DNA of 64,000 nucleotides from Closterium sp. Naga37s-1 (Eukaryota; Streptophyta; Zygnematophyceae; Desmidiales; Closteriaceae), in the NCBI GenBank assembly GCA_947471745.1, contig CANJKZ010000174.1, positions 3,457,001-3,521,000 on the forward strand, in the 5' to 3' direction. Shown piece by piece: positions 50,201 to 54,730 of the stretch. A program made the position numbers and the translations under genes. The notes under the pieces are model-generated. The model was not told the DNA's origin. It worked only from the letters and a program-made list of their open reading frames with translations, and ran no database searches. The stretch's first letter is position 1; each line of letters begins with the position of its first letter.

Positions 50201-52434
50201 AAGCTGGACGTCCACATTGCCAACAAGCTGGACCTCCACATTGCCAACAAGCTGGACGTCCACATTGCCAACAAGCTGGACCTCCACATTGCCAACAAGC
50301 TGGACGTCCACATTGCCAACAAGCTGGACCTCCACATTGCCAACAAGCTGGACGTCCACATTGCCAACAAGCTGGACGTCCACATTGCCAACAAGCTGGA
50401 CGTCCACATTGCCAACAAGCTGGACGTCCACATTGCCAACAAGCTGGACGTCCACATTGCCAACAAGCTGGACGTCCACATTGCCAACAAGCTGGACGTC
50501 CACATTGCCAACAAGCTGGACGTCCACATTGCCAACAAGCTGGACCTCCACATTGCCAACAAGCTGGACGTCCACATTGCCAACAAGCTGGACCTCCACA
50601 TTGCCAACAAGCTGGACCTCCACATTGCCAACAAGCTGGACCTCCACATTGCCAACAAGCTGGACGTCCACATTGCCAACAAGCTGGACCTCCACATTGC
50701 CAACAAGCTGGACGTCCACATTGCCAACAAGCTGGACGTCCACATTGCCAACAAGCTGGACGTCCACATTGCCAACAAGCTGGACGTCCACATTGCCAAC
50801 AAGCTGGACCTCCACATTGCCAACAAGCTGGACCTCCACATTGCCAACAAGCTGGACGTCCACATTGTCAACAAGCTGGACGTCCACATTGCCAACAAGC
50901 TGGACCTCCACATTGCCAACAAGCTGGACCTCCACATTGCCAACAAGCTGGACGTCCACATTGCCAACAAGCTGGACGTCCACATTGCCAACAAGCTGGA
51001 CGTCCACATTGTCAACAAGCTGGACGTCCACATTGCCAACAAGCTGGACCTCCACATTGCCAACAAGCTGGACCTCCACATTGCCAACAAGCTGGACGTC
51101 CACATTGCCAACAAGCTGGACGTCCACATTGTCAACAAGCTGGACGTCCACATTGCCAACAAGCTGGACGTCCACATTGCCAACAAGCTGGACGTCCACA
51201 TTGCCAACAAGCTGGACGTCCACATTGCCAACAAGCTGGACGTCCACATTGCCAACAAGCTGGACGTCCACATTGCCAACAAGCTGGACCTCCACATTGC
51301 CAACAAGCTGGACGTCCACATTGCCAACAAGCTGGACGTCCACATTGCCAACAAGCTGGACGTCCACATTGCCAACAAGCTGGACGTCCACATTGCCAAC
51401 AAGCTGGACGTCCACATTGCCAACAAGCTGGACCTCCACATTGCCAACAAGCTGGACGTCCACATTGCCAACAAGCTGGACGTCCACATTGCCAACAAGC
51501 TGGACGTCCACATTGCCAACAAGCTGGACGTCCACGCTGCACAGCTGAGGAGTGCGGTGAGTGTGCGATGGGGTTGCAACAAGTACAGACTGACCGAGGG
51601 ATGTGTGTGTAAGGTCAGGGGGGCATGGGTAGTACGGCTGCTGTACACTTTGGACCCGCTGTGAAGCGCGGTCCACTTTGAACACGGCGTACACGGCGTA
51701 CACAGCGTAATCAGCGTACTCAGCACATTGCCAACATGGCATGGCACGGCTGAGGAACGCGGGGAGTGTTGACAAGTTGCAGTCAGAACCATGTGCGTGT
51801 GTTGTTGGGTTGGGTATGAGATGAGATGCTCCCACCTTTTTCTTCACTCTTGTTTCGTACACATTCTTGTGTGTGTGTGTGCATCTCGTGCACACTCTTT
51901 TCTAGAAACGCACTTGCTTCCTCTGTTCCCCGACCTCTCTATCCCTGTTTGCTTCCTGTGTCTCCAGGTGAGCGTGCAAGGCTTTGGGAGGGAGAACCCG
52001 CTAGAGGAGTTCAAGATAGAGGGCACCCGCTTCTTCATCTCCACGCTCTTTGCTCTTCTGCCCTTTCCTCCCTTTTATCTCTGGTCTGTTCCTGTTTTCT
52101 TCCTGTCTACAGGTGAGCGTGCAGGGCTTTGGGCGGGAGAACCCGCTAGAGGAGTTCAAGATAGAAGGCACCCGCTTCTTCATCTCAACGCTCTTTGCTC
52201 TTCTGCCCTTTCCTCCCTTTTATCTCTGGTCTGTTCTTGTTTTCTTCCTGTCTACAGGTGAGCGTGCAGGGCTTTGGGCGGGAGAACCCGCTAGAGGAGT
52301 TCAAGATAGAGGGCACCCGCTTCTTCATCTCCATGCTCTTTGCCATGCGGACGGAGAGCGTGCAGGCGCTGCTGTCTGCTTTCCTGGCGGACACAGAGGG
52401 GGAAATTGATGGTGGTGGAGGGAATGTGGTGTAG
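5413..52434 (+). CDS. SECA2: SECA2-like plastid protein translocase ATPase, 30-exon model
   Basis: Modelled exons: 5413-5814, 6278-6412, 7144-7213, 7534-7598, 7788-7908, 8519-8610, 9092-9157, 10082-10234, 10942-10980, 11140-11205, 11628-11818, 12203-12293, 12771-12854, 13165-13257, 14160-14255, 14860-14945, 15115-15205, 16463-16576, 16913-17009, 17476-18035, 19416-19471, 20136-20253, 20779-20859, 21833-21930, 22984-23038, 24916-24976, 25393-25714, 26399-26522, 26750-26824, 52258-52434. They sum to 3,879 nt (1,292 aa plus stop) with phases agreeing at every junction. SecA is the ATP-driven motor that pushes preproteins through SecYE. The C-terminal exon ([16 protein letters not shown]) and the absence of the zinc-binding C-tail point to the SECA2 rather than the SECA1 type; this is from memory of the families. 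Least certain are exon 9, the exon 19 donor (17005 or 17009), the exon 24 donor and the GC donor of exon 25. Intron 29 is 25.4 kb, mostly one minisatellite. No break was found in the model. Confidence 0.85.
6000..6232 (+). repeat. Degenerate 'tgacatggcaaggatggta' repeat and exon 2 echo
   Basis: About 6002-6186 is a degenerate tandem repeat of 20-30 bases around 'atgacatggcaagga'. It runs directly into a partial copy of SECA2 exon 2 (6189-6232) that lies before the real exon. Confidence 0.7.
6278..10234 (+). CDS. SECA2: SECA2 exons 2-8: first nucleotide-binding domain
   Basis: Exon 2 gives the N-terminal helices (N-T-W-V-V-H-H-F, then [12 protein letters not shown]). Exons 3-4 give [19 protein letters not shown] and M-R-H-F-D-V-Q. 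Exon 5 carries the Walker A motif T-G-E-G-K-T at about residues 241-246. Exon 6 carries [16 protein letters not shown]. Exon 7 encodes [10 protein letters not shown]. Exon 8 gives G-F-D-Y-L-R-D-H-L and the Walker B region [19 protein letters not shown]. This is the DEAD-like ATPase core shared by all SecA proteins. For exons 6, 7 and 8 I chose the only copy that is complete and in phase among several tandem echoes. Confidence 0.88.
6451..6800 (+). pseudogene. Three decayed echoes of SECA2 exon 2
   Basis: Partial copies at about 6455-6530, 6615-6663 and 6716-6793 resemble parts of exon 2 (the V-V-H-H-x-x-H-L-V-A start or the N-A-L-E-P-A-x-Q-A end). Palindromes of the TTTTGAG type lie between them, including a 26-bp perfect one at 6592-6617. 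Confidence 0.75.
8098..8740 (+). repeat. Four copies of SECA2 exon 6 with 10-bp repeats between
   Basis: Exon 6 starts recur near 8098, 8320 and 8519; a 3' copy lies at about 8675-8732. Only 8519-8610 is complete. The first two copies run into arrays of the 10-bp unit 'catctcatgc' (8163-8279, about 11 units; 8390-8475, about 9 units). The second copy also carries coding changes (D to E, W to L). Confidence 0.85.
9158..9564 (+). pseudogene. Echoes of SECA2 exons 7 and 8
   Basis: Copies of exon 7 lie at about 9216-9290 and 9361-9415, with a short end copy near 9303-9320. A copy of exon 8 starts near 9497 (G-Y-D-Y-L-R-D-H-L), reads into a TGA and is cut by the palindrome array that follows. Confidence 0.8.
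9588..9935. repeat. 15-bp array 'tagttttgagacgtc', about 23 units
   Basis: A nearly perfect tandem array of the left half of the TTTTGAGACGTCTCAAAA palindrome plus 'ta', ending in a whole palindrome (about 9920-9936). It interrupts an exon 8 echo in SECA2 intron 7. Open frames read on both strands (S-F-E-T-S / R-L-K-T-R) are properties of the unit. Confidence 0.95.
9985..10066 (+). repeat. 28-bp tandem repeat, three units
   Basis: Three units each ending 'cccccttcctgcactg', just upstream of the exon 8 acceptor. Confidence 0.85.
10300..10870 (+). pseudogene. Echoes of the 3' half of SECA2 exon 8
   Basis: Copies of the Walker B end of exon 8 with its donor lie at about 10307-10392 ([13 protein letters not shown]) and 10470-10557, with shorter remnants at about 10600-10624 and 10830-10862. 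Most still end in A-T-G|gtgag. A cluster of TTTTGAGACGTC palindromes at 10697-10792 lies between two direct repeats of about 45 bases. Confidence 0.8.
10942..13257 (+). CDS. SECA2: SECA2 exons 9-14: preprotein cross-linking domain and return to NBD1
   Basis: Exon 10 encodes [12 protein letters not shown]. Exon 11 encodes [16 protein letters not shown], then an acidic Gly/Glu-rich insert. Exon 12 gives [15 protein letters not shown] and [14 protein letters not shown]. Exon 13 gives [18 protein letters not shown]. Exon 14 gives T-Y-Q-S-L-F-R-L-Y and [10 protein letters not shown]. In SecA this region clamps the preprotein and feeds back into the motor. Exon 9 (13 codons, weak donor gtttca) is the least supported exon of the model; leaving it out would keep the frame. 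Confidence 0.82.
11482..12155 (+). pseudogene. Echoes of SECA2 exons 11 and 12
   Basis: The start of exon 11 is repeated at about 11482-11553 with a TAG. Its end is repeated at about 11880-11915, after a palindrome at 11840-11857. Exon 12 is repeated at about 12082-12155 with substitutions (T-S-L-K-V-K-E-F-Y). The real exons are 11628-11818 and 12203-12293. Confidence 0.8.
12561..12690 (+). pseudogene. Two partial echoes of SECA2 exon 13
   Basis: Copies at about 12561-12590 and 12624-12690 flank a near-palindrome with an AATT core (about 12588-12614), upstream of the real exon at 12771. Confidence 0.75.
13037..13605 (+). pseudogene. Echoes of SECA2 exon 14
   Basis: A 5' copy lies at about 13039-13075. 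Copies after the real exon (13165-13257) lie at about 13345-13417 and 13495-13600. The latter is split by the palindrome at 13518-13535 with its flanking sequence duplicated on both sides. Confidence 0.8.
14020..14159 (+). repeat. Echo of SECA2 exon 15 start with GCGC-core palindromes
   Basis: About 50 bases spanning the exon 15 acceptor and start occur at about 14038-14079 and again at 14140-14180. Between them lie two TTGAGGCGCCTCAA palindromes (14080-14129). Confidence 0.85.
14160..19471 (+). CDS. SECA2: SECA2 exons 15-21: second nucleotide-binding domain
   Basis: Exon 15 gives [14 protein letters not shown]. Exons 16-17 give [15 protein letters not shown]. Exon 18 gives the motif [16 protein letters not shown] (about residues 668-683). 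Exon 20 (residues 718-904) opens with a Gln-rich helix and a long Gly/Ser/Glu-rich insert, then ends L-G-G-L-H-V-I-G-T and S-R-R-I-D-N-Q. Exon 21 completes the arginine-finger motif [13 protein letters not shown]. The insert of about 100 residues in exon 20 is unusual. The exon 19 donor at 17009 was chosen because only that phase joins exon 20 without a stop. Confidence 0.82.
14510..14810 (+). repeat. CTT/CCT tract and two echoes of SECA2 exon 16
   Basis: A polypyrimidine 'cctctt' microsatellite (about 14512-14600) precedes two copies of the exon 16 start (about 14613-14670 and 14745-14790). The second is followed by a TTGAGGCGCCTCA palindrome (about 14792-14806). The complete exon is 14860-14945. 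Confidence 0.85.
15265..15958. mobile_element. Foldback element with ~190-bp inverted arms
   Basis: The left arm (15265-15454) and right arm (15769-15958) are nearly perfect inverted copies; both contain 'cctccgatagtatcgga' and 'gggaaacacgcgttctaacg' in opposite orientation. The 314-bp centre carries its own palindrome (15477-15494) between two copies of a 24-base segment. It lies in SECA2 intron 17. No clear target duplication was found, so it may be a foldback transposon or an inverted duplication. It contains no ORF of note. Confidence 0.85.
16145..16725 (+). pseudogene. Three echoes of SECA2 exon 18
   Basis: 5' copies lie at about 16150-16205 and 16304-16370, each followed by a TTGAGTCGACT-type palindrome. 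A 3' copy lies at about 16645-16710 ([13 protein letters not shown]). The real exon is 16463-16576. Confidence 0.85.
17250..17278 (+). repeat. Poly-T run of about 28
   Basis: A homopolymer T tract in SECA2 intron 19. It is followed by two copies of a ~40-base segment around 'cataagcagaggcaggggtt' (about 17284 and 17391). Confidence 0.9.
18085..19163 (+). repeat. Six tandem copies of the 3' part of SECA2 exon 20
   Basis: Segments ending in the S-R-R-I-D-N-Q code and a GT donor occur at about 18085-18201, 18299-18510, 18563-18752, 18820-18896, 18962-19040 and 19085-19163, after the real exon end at 18035. Copies four and five sit in a ~143-bp direct duplication. They lack the 5' half of exon 20. 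Most keep an intact donor and open frame, so alternative splicing is conceivable. Confidence 0.85.
19285..19360 (+). pseudogene. Echo of SECA2 exon 21
   Basis: The sequence around the exon 21 acceptor and start is repeated upstream at about 19285-19325. A palindrome variant (19335-19352) lies between the copy and the real exon at 19416. Confidence 0.75.
19617..20080 (+). repeat. 32-bp repeat and echoes of SECA2 exon 22
   Basis: Echoes of the exon 22 start (M-E-x-D-M-x-R-E) lie at about 19617-19675 and 20029-20080. Between them a 32-bp unit starting 'cagctgctataaccatttgc' repeats about 8.5 times (19669-19940). The complete exon is 20136-20253. Confidence 0.85.
20136..26824 (+). CDS. SECA2: SECA2 exons 22-29: helical scaffold and wing domains
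   Basis: Exon 22 gives [12 protein letters not shown]. Exon 23 gives [14 protein letters not shown] and Y-D-Q-V-F-E. Exon 24 gives [11 protein letters not shown]. Exon 25 gives [12 protein letters not shown] and uses a GC donor (AAG|GCAAGT). Exon 26 gives [10 protein letters not shown]. Exon 27 has a 107-residue low-complexity part with Ala/Gly runs. Exon 28 gives [10 protein letters not shown] and exon 29 [12 protein letters not shown]. These helices couple ATP hydrolysis to substrate movement in SecA. Each exon is the copy that is in phase and most complete among its echoes. Confidence 0.8.
20246..20440 (+). repeat. 30-bp repeat carrying the exon 22 splice donor, 6-7 units
   Basis: Each unit holds 'ctcgct|gtaagaactcc', the end of exon 22 and its GT donor, so up to seven equivalent donors stand in a row. 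Because the unit is 30 bp and open, use of any of them changes the protein by multiples of 10 residues without a frame shift. Confidence 0.9.
20946..20985 (+). pseudogene. Echo of the end of SECA2 exon 23
   Basis: The last ~27 bases of exon 23 with its donor are repeated (M-L-N-Y-D-Q-V-F-E|gtgagc) about 120 bp downstream of the real exon. Confidence 0.8.
21249..21780 (+). repeat. Five echoes of SECA2 exon 24
   Basis: Copies of the acceptor and start of exon 24 lie near 21250, 21367, 21498, 21600 and 21730 before the complete copy at 21833. A ~230-bp block with two of them is itself duplicated (about 21367-21597 and 21600-21830). Two copies have an internal deletion and a TAA after H-V. Confidence 0.85.
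22096..22830 (+). repeat. 28-bp minisatellite, about 26 units
   Basis: A unit containing 'tctacctgcccatttctcca' repeats almost perfectly, with a few units carrying an extra or missing 'ccat'. It is pyrimidine-rich and ends just before an echo of exon 25 (about 22852-22895). The 28-bp period gives long open frames in several phases. Confidence 0.95.
23433..23466 (+). repeat. CCGT tetranucleotide repeat
   Basis: About eight units of 'ccgt' in SECA2 intron 25. Confidence 0.85.
23588..24607 (+). repeat. 27-bp minisatellite, about 27 units, split by a MITE
   Basis: A pyrimidine-rich unit built on 'ccctctggtcttattctccc' repeats about 20 times before the insertion (to 24122) and about 7 times after it (from 24415). 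The period is a multiple of three, so several frames are open. It lies in SECA2 intron 25. Confidence 0.95.
24123..24414. mobile_element. hAT-type MITE, 292 bp, with 8-bp target duplication
   Basis: The left end is TAGGGATGAGCA and the right end TGCTCATGTCTA, inverted repeats matching at 10 of 12 bases. CCCTCTGG stands directly on both sides (24115-24122 and 24415-24422), an 8-bp duplication as made by hAT transposases. However, the target is itself a tandem repeat containing that word, so the duplication is expected in part. The interior is full of GAACA/TGTTC palindromes and has no coding capacity. Confidence 0.85.
24645..25130 (+). pseudogene. Echoes of SECA2 exon 26
   Basis: Copies of the exon start ([10 protein letters not shown]) lie at about 24648-24690 and 24780-24825, and weaker ones near 23327 and 23537. 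A copy of its end with donor lies at about 25097-25125. The complete exon is 24916-24976. Confidence 0.75.
25740..25870 (+). repeat. Repeat of 'atcctgacctgtaaggctg'
   Basis: Four to five units of about 30 bases, each containing 'cctgacct|gtaagg', the end of SECA2 exon 27 and its donor. This is a second case of a multiplied splice donor. Confidence 0.8.
26040..26395 (+). repeat. Two echoes of SECA2 exon 28 and a 9-bp repeat
   Basis: Copies of the exon 28 start ([10 protein letters not shown]) lie at about 26042-26090 and 26243-26285. The first is followed by six units of 'gacatgtgt' (about 26090-26150). The complete exon is 26399-26522. Confidence 0.85.
26912..27533 (+). repeat. Five tandem copies of SECA2 exon 29 with donor
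   Basis: The 'ctggac' of exon 29 at 26771 recurs at 26922, 27073, 27224, 27364 and 27479, spacings 151, 151, 151, 140 and 115. Each copy keeps the L-D[10 protein letters not shown] code and a GT donor. The next step (122 bp) lands on the first unit of the 24-bp array. Confidence 0.9.
27601..51535 (+). repeat. 24-kb minisatellite, 24-bp unit, about 997 copies
   Basis: The 24-bp unit reads L-D-V-H-I-A-N-K in one frame. It equals 'ctggac' joined to 'gtccacattgccaacaag', i.e. SECA2 exon 29 sequence with the 12 bases for R-L-W-S removed and a few substitutions. The commonest variants are V to L (gtc to ctc) and A to V (gcc to gtc). Single-base slips occur near 33076, 37305, 39106, 44328 and 45817, a ~6-bp loss near 41299, and one foreign stretch of about 20 bases at 40601-40622. 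The right end is a normal exon 29 end with donor (51536-51553). All six frames are open because the unit has no stop, so the giant ORFs over it are not evidence of protein. It lies in intron 29 of SECA2. Confidence 0.97.
51536..52160 (+). pseudogene. Exon 29 remnants and two 5' copies of SECA2 exon 30
   Basis: An exon 29-like end with donor (Q-L-R-S-A|gtgagt) closes the array; another remnant lies at about 51722-51765. Two copies of the exon 30 acceptor and start follow at about 51968-52045 and 52113-52190, about 145 bp apart, before the complete exon at 52258. Confidence 0.8.
52258..52434 (+). CDS. SECA2: SECA2 exon 30: C-terminal exon
   Basis: It encodes the last 58 residues, starting [15 protein letters not shown] and ending at a TAG (52432-52434). 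There are three tandem copies of the acceptor and exon start, near 51968, 52113 and 52258; only the third runs on into [13 protein letters not shown], the expected SECA2 end. It joins exon 29 (ending N-A) in phase 0 across the minisatellite intron. No cysteine-rich zinc-binding tail is present. Confidence 0.85.
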   Translation: MSVQGFGRENPLEEFKIEGTRFFISMLFAMRTESVQALLSAFLADTEGEIDGGGGNVV

Positions 52435-53335
52435 GCTCGGGTTTTCCAGTGGAAGACAGATGCGGAGGGAGAGCGTGCAGGCGCTGCTGTAGGCATTACT
52501 GGCAGATGTGGAGGGGAGCATCAATGGTGGTGCTGGCGATGTCTGATAGAGGGCACGCACACTCTTGCTTCTTCATCTCAACACTCTTTGCCATGCGGAG
52601 GGAGAGCATGCAGGAGCTGCTCTCAGCCTTTTTGGCTGATACAGATGGGAGTGTTGATGTTGCTGGGGGACATGTCTGAATTTAACTTCTACTCGACACT
52701 TTAATCAGGTTTGAGGGCAGGGGGCGACCAAAGTTTTTCATCCCAGCGCTCTTTGCATGCGGAGGGAAGCGTGCTGGCTCTGTCAGCCTTCCTGGCAGAC
52801 ACAGAGGGGAACATTGATGGTGGCAGCAGAAATGTTCCATAGGTTAGCAGACACAGCTGGGGTCCTGGGGACCTTGATGGTGGTGGTGTGTTTGACTTGA
52901 CTCTATAGTTGACTGGAATGGAAATCCCTTGAGATGAGTTCAAGATAGAGGGCACGCGCTGTTCATTTCCACGCTCTTTGCCATGTGCAGGGAGAGCATG
53001 CAGTGCAGGCCGAGCTGTCGCCATTTTTGGCTGATACAGATGGGAGTGTTGATGCTGGTGCGGGAGATGTCTGAATCAACTTCTACGTGACACTTTGGTC
53101 AGGTTAGAGGGCAGGGCACCCAAAGTTCATCATCTCAACCCTCTTAGCCATGCGGAGGGAGAGCGTGCAGGCACTGCTGTCTGCCTTCCTTGCTGATACT
53201 GATGGGAGCGTTGACTGTGGCGGTGGGAATGTGTTGTAGGCTTGGACTTTCCAGGGGAGGAAACCCGGTGGAGGGAAAGTGTGCAGGCGCAGGGAGAGCG
53301 TGTGGTGCAGGTGCTGGTGTCGGTTTTCCTCGTAG
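52435..53335 (+). pseudogene. Decayed tandem copies of SECA2 exon 30
   Basis: About five or six partial copies of the terminal exon follow the stop, for example at about 52455-52546, 52550-52680, 52730-52845, 52935-53075 and 53105-53240. They share 'gagggcac(g/c)cgc', 'ctctttgccatgcgga' and 'gcagacacagaggggaa', with many substitutions and indels. Confidence 0.8.
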
Positions 53336-53844
53336 ATGGCACAGAAATTGGTTCGGTGCCGAAGCTAGAATAGAACACCAGCGATTTGTGCAAGCATCCA
53401 GTCAGTTTGATGTACCCATCAGAATGTTTTGCAATTGCTCCATCGAAATGTTTTGCAATTGCTCCAGAGGCAAAAACGGGAAGGTGTCGCACACTCGATT
53501 GCCAAACCAACCCCTAACTTCGCCTACTCCAACAGGGTGACTGAGCTTCAGTTCTTTTATGTGAGACCCTGGCTTTAAGGGATTGTCGTGCAGTCTATTG
53601 CTTCAAGGTGTAATTTCAGTGACGCGCTTTCTCAAGCTTGCTTAGTCGCTCTTCAAGGGATGCTGTTAGCCGTTCCAGCAGCAAGGCAGCGAGAGGAAAG
53701 GAAGGGATAAAAAGAGGAAAGGGGAGAGAAAGGGGAGGTAAGCAAAAAAAACAAAAACAAAAACAAAAACAATCAAGCCCTGGTAACCGGAGGTTCAAGA
53801 GGGGTGGTGAAAGGAGGGTTTGGAGATAAAAAAACACAAACGAA
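53336..53844. other. Unassigned sequence
   Basis: I see no gene. It contains a short direct repeat of 'gaatgttttgcaattgctcc' (about 53411 and 53441) and an A-rich 'caaaaa' tract (about 53745-53772). Confidence 0.5.
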
Positions 53845-54400
53845 AGATACACCAACTCAGACTCAACAACACCTGTGATGGAAATGTGATCTCTCAACAA
53901 GACAAGGCCAACAGAAGAAGGAATTTTCTGCCATTCTGAGATCATGCTTTCTTTCTCACGTGATGACTTATGAGTCGACCCAATTGTAATGAAGCACGAT
54001 GCCTTTGCAAGAACAGAAAGCAAGCTTTCTCAATGAAAGATACACCAACTCAGACTCAACAACACCTGTGATGGAAATGTGATCTCTCAACAAGACAAGG
54101 CCAACAGAAGAAGGAATTTTCTGCCATTCTGAGATCATGCTTTCTTTCTCACGTGATGACTTATGAGTCGACTCAAACGTCATTCCTTTCTGAGATCATG
54201 CTTTCTTTCTCACGTGATGACTTATGAGTCGACTCAAACGTCATTCCTTTCTGAGATCATGCTTTCTTTCTCACGTGATGACTTATGAGTCGACTCAAAC
54301 GTCATTCCTTTCTGAGATCATGCTTTCTTTCTCACGTGATGACTTATGAGTCGACTCAAACGTCATTCCTTTCTGATATCATGCTTTCTGTCTCACGTTC
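53845..54400. repeat. Tandem duplication of ~170 bp, then ~60-bp units
   Basis: About 53845-53985 is repeated at about 54033-54172. From there a unit of 60 bases with 'cacgtgatgacttatgagtc' and the palindrome TGAGTCGACTCA repeats about four times to 54375. Confidence 0.85.
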
Positions 54401-54660
54401 TCGTGGTCTTCGTTTCAGCGGGATGTGCGGCAGCTGCTTTTTCTTTGCCTTCCCAATTTCATCCTCTGCTGATGCCATTCCAAGCGAATCAGCAGCAGAA
54501 GACTCCGCGTGAAGAGCAGACTGCAGCACGGAGCACCGGATGAGTGCTAAGTTGACTTGCTGGCGGATGGATTGACAGAACAGGCGCTTGGCATCTGGTG
54601 GGTTGGTGGAGAGGTGGGGAATTCAGGAGGGGAGAAGAGGGTGAGTAGTAGGCGCAAGAG

Positions 54661-54661
<1 letters not shown>

Positions 54662-54693
<32 letters not shown>
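54662..54693 (+). repeat. (AGC)n trinucleotide repeat, about 10 units
   Basis: A pure 'agc' run. The following ~35 bases repeat sequence at about 54489-54527 ('cagcagaagactccgc' then 'gtgaagagcagactgca'). Confidence 0.9.
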
Positions 54694-54697
<4 letters not shown>

Positions 54698-54730
54698 CTC
54701 CGCCACGTGAAGAGCAGACTGCATCAGAGC

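Noticed and set aside
27601-51535. CRISPR array
   Set aside because: Units are directly adjacent with no spacers, and the context is a eukaryotic intron.
27497-51895. Open frames of 2,300 to 8,000 codons on both strands as giant repetitive proteins
   Set aside because: The 24-bp unit is a multiple of three without a stop in any of six frames, so long open frames are automatic. The slips and indels move the array between frames, and its two ends are not in the same frame, which argues against selection for a protein.
5413-52434. Bacterial contamination, because of a SecA gene
   Set aside because: The gene has many GT-AG introns, a transit-peptide-like exon and lies beside a plant-type plastid S20 gene in the same DNA.
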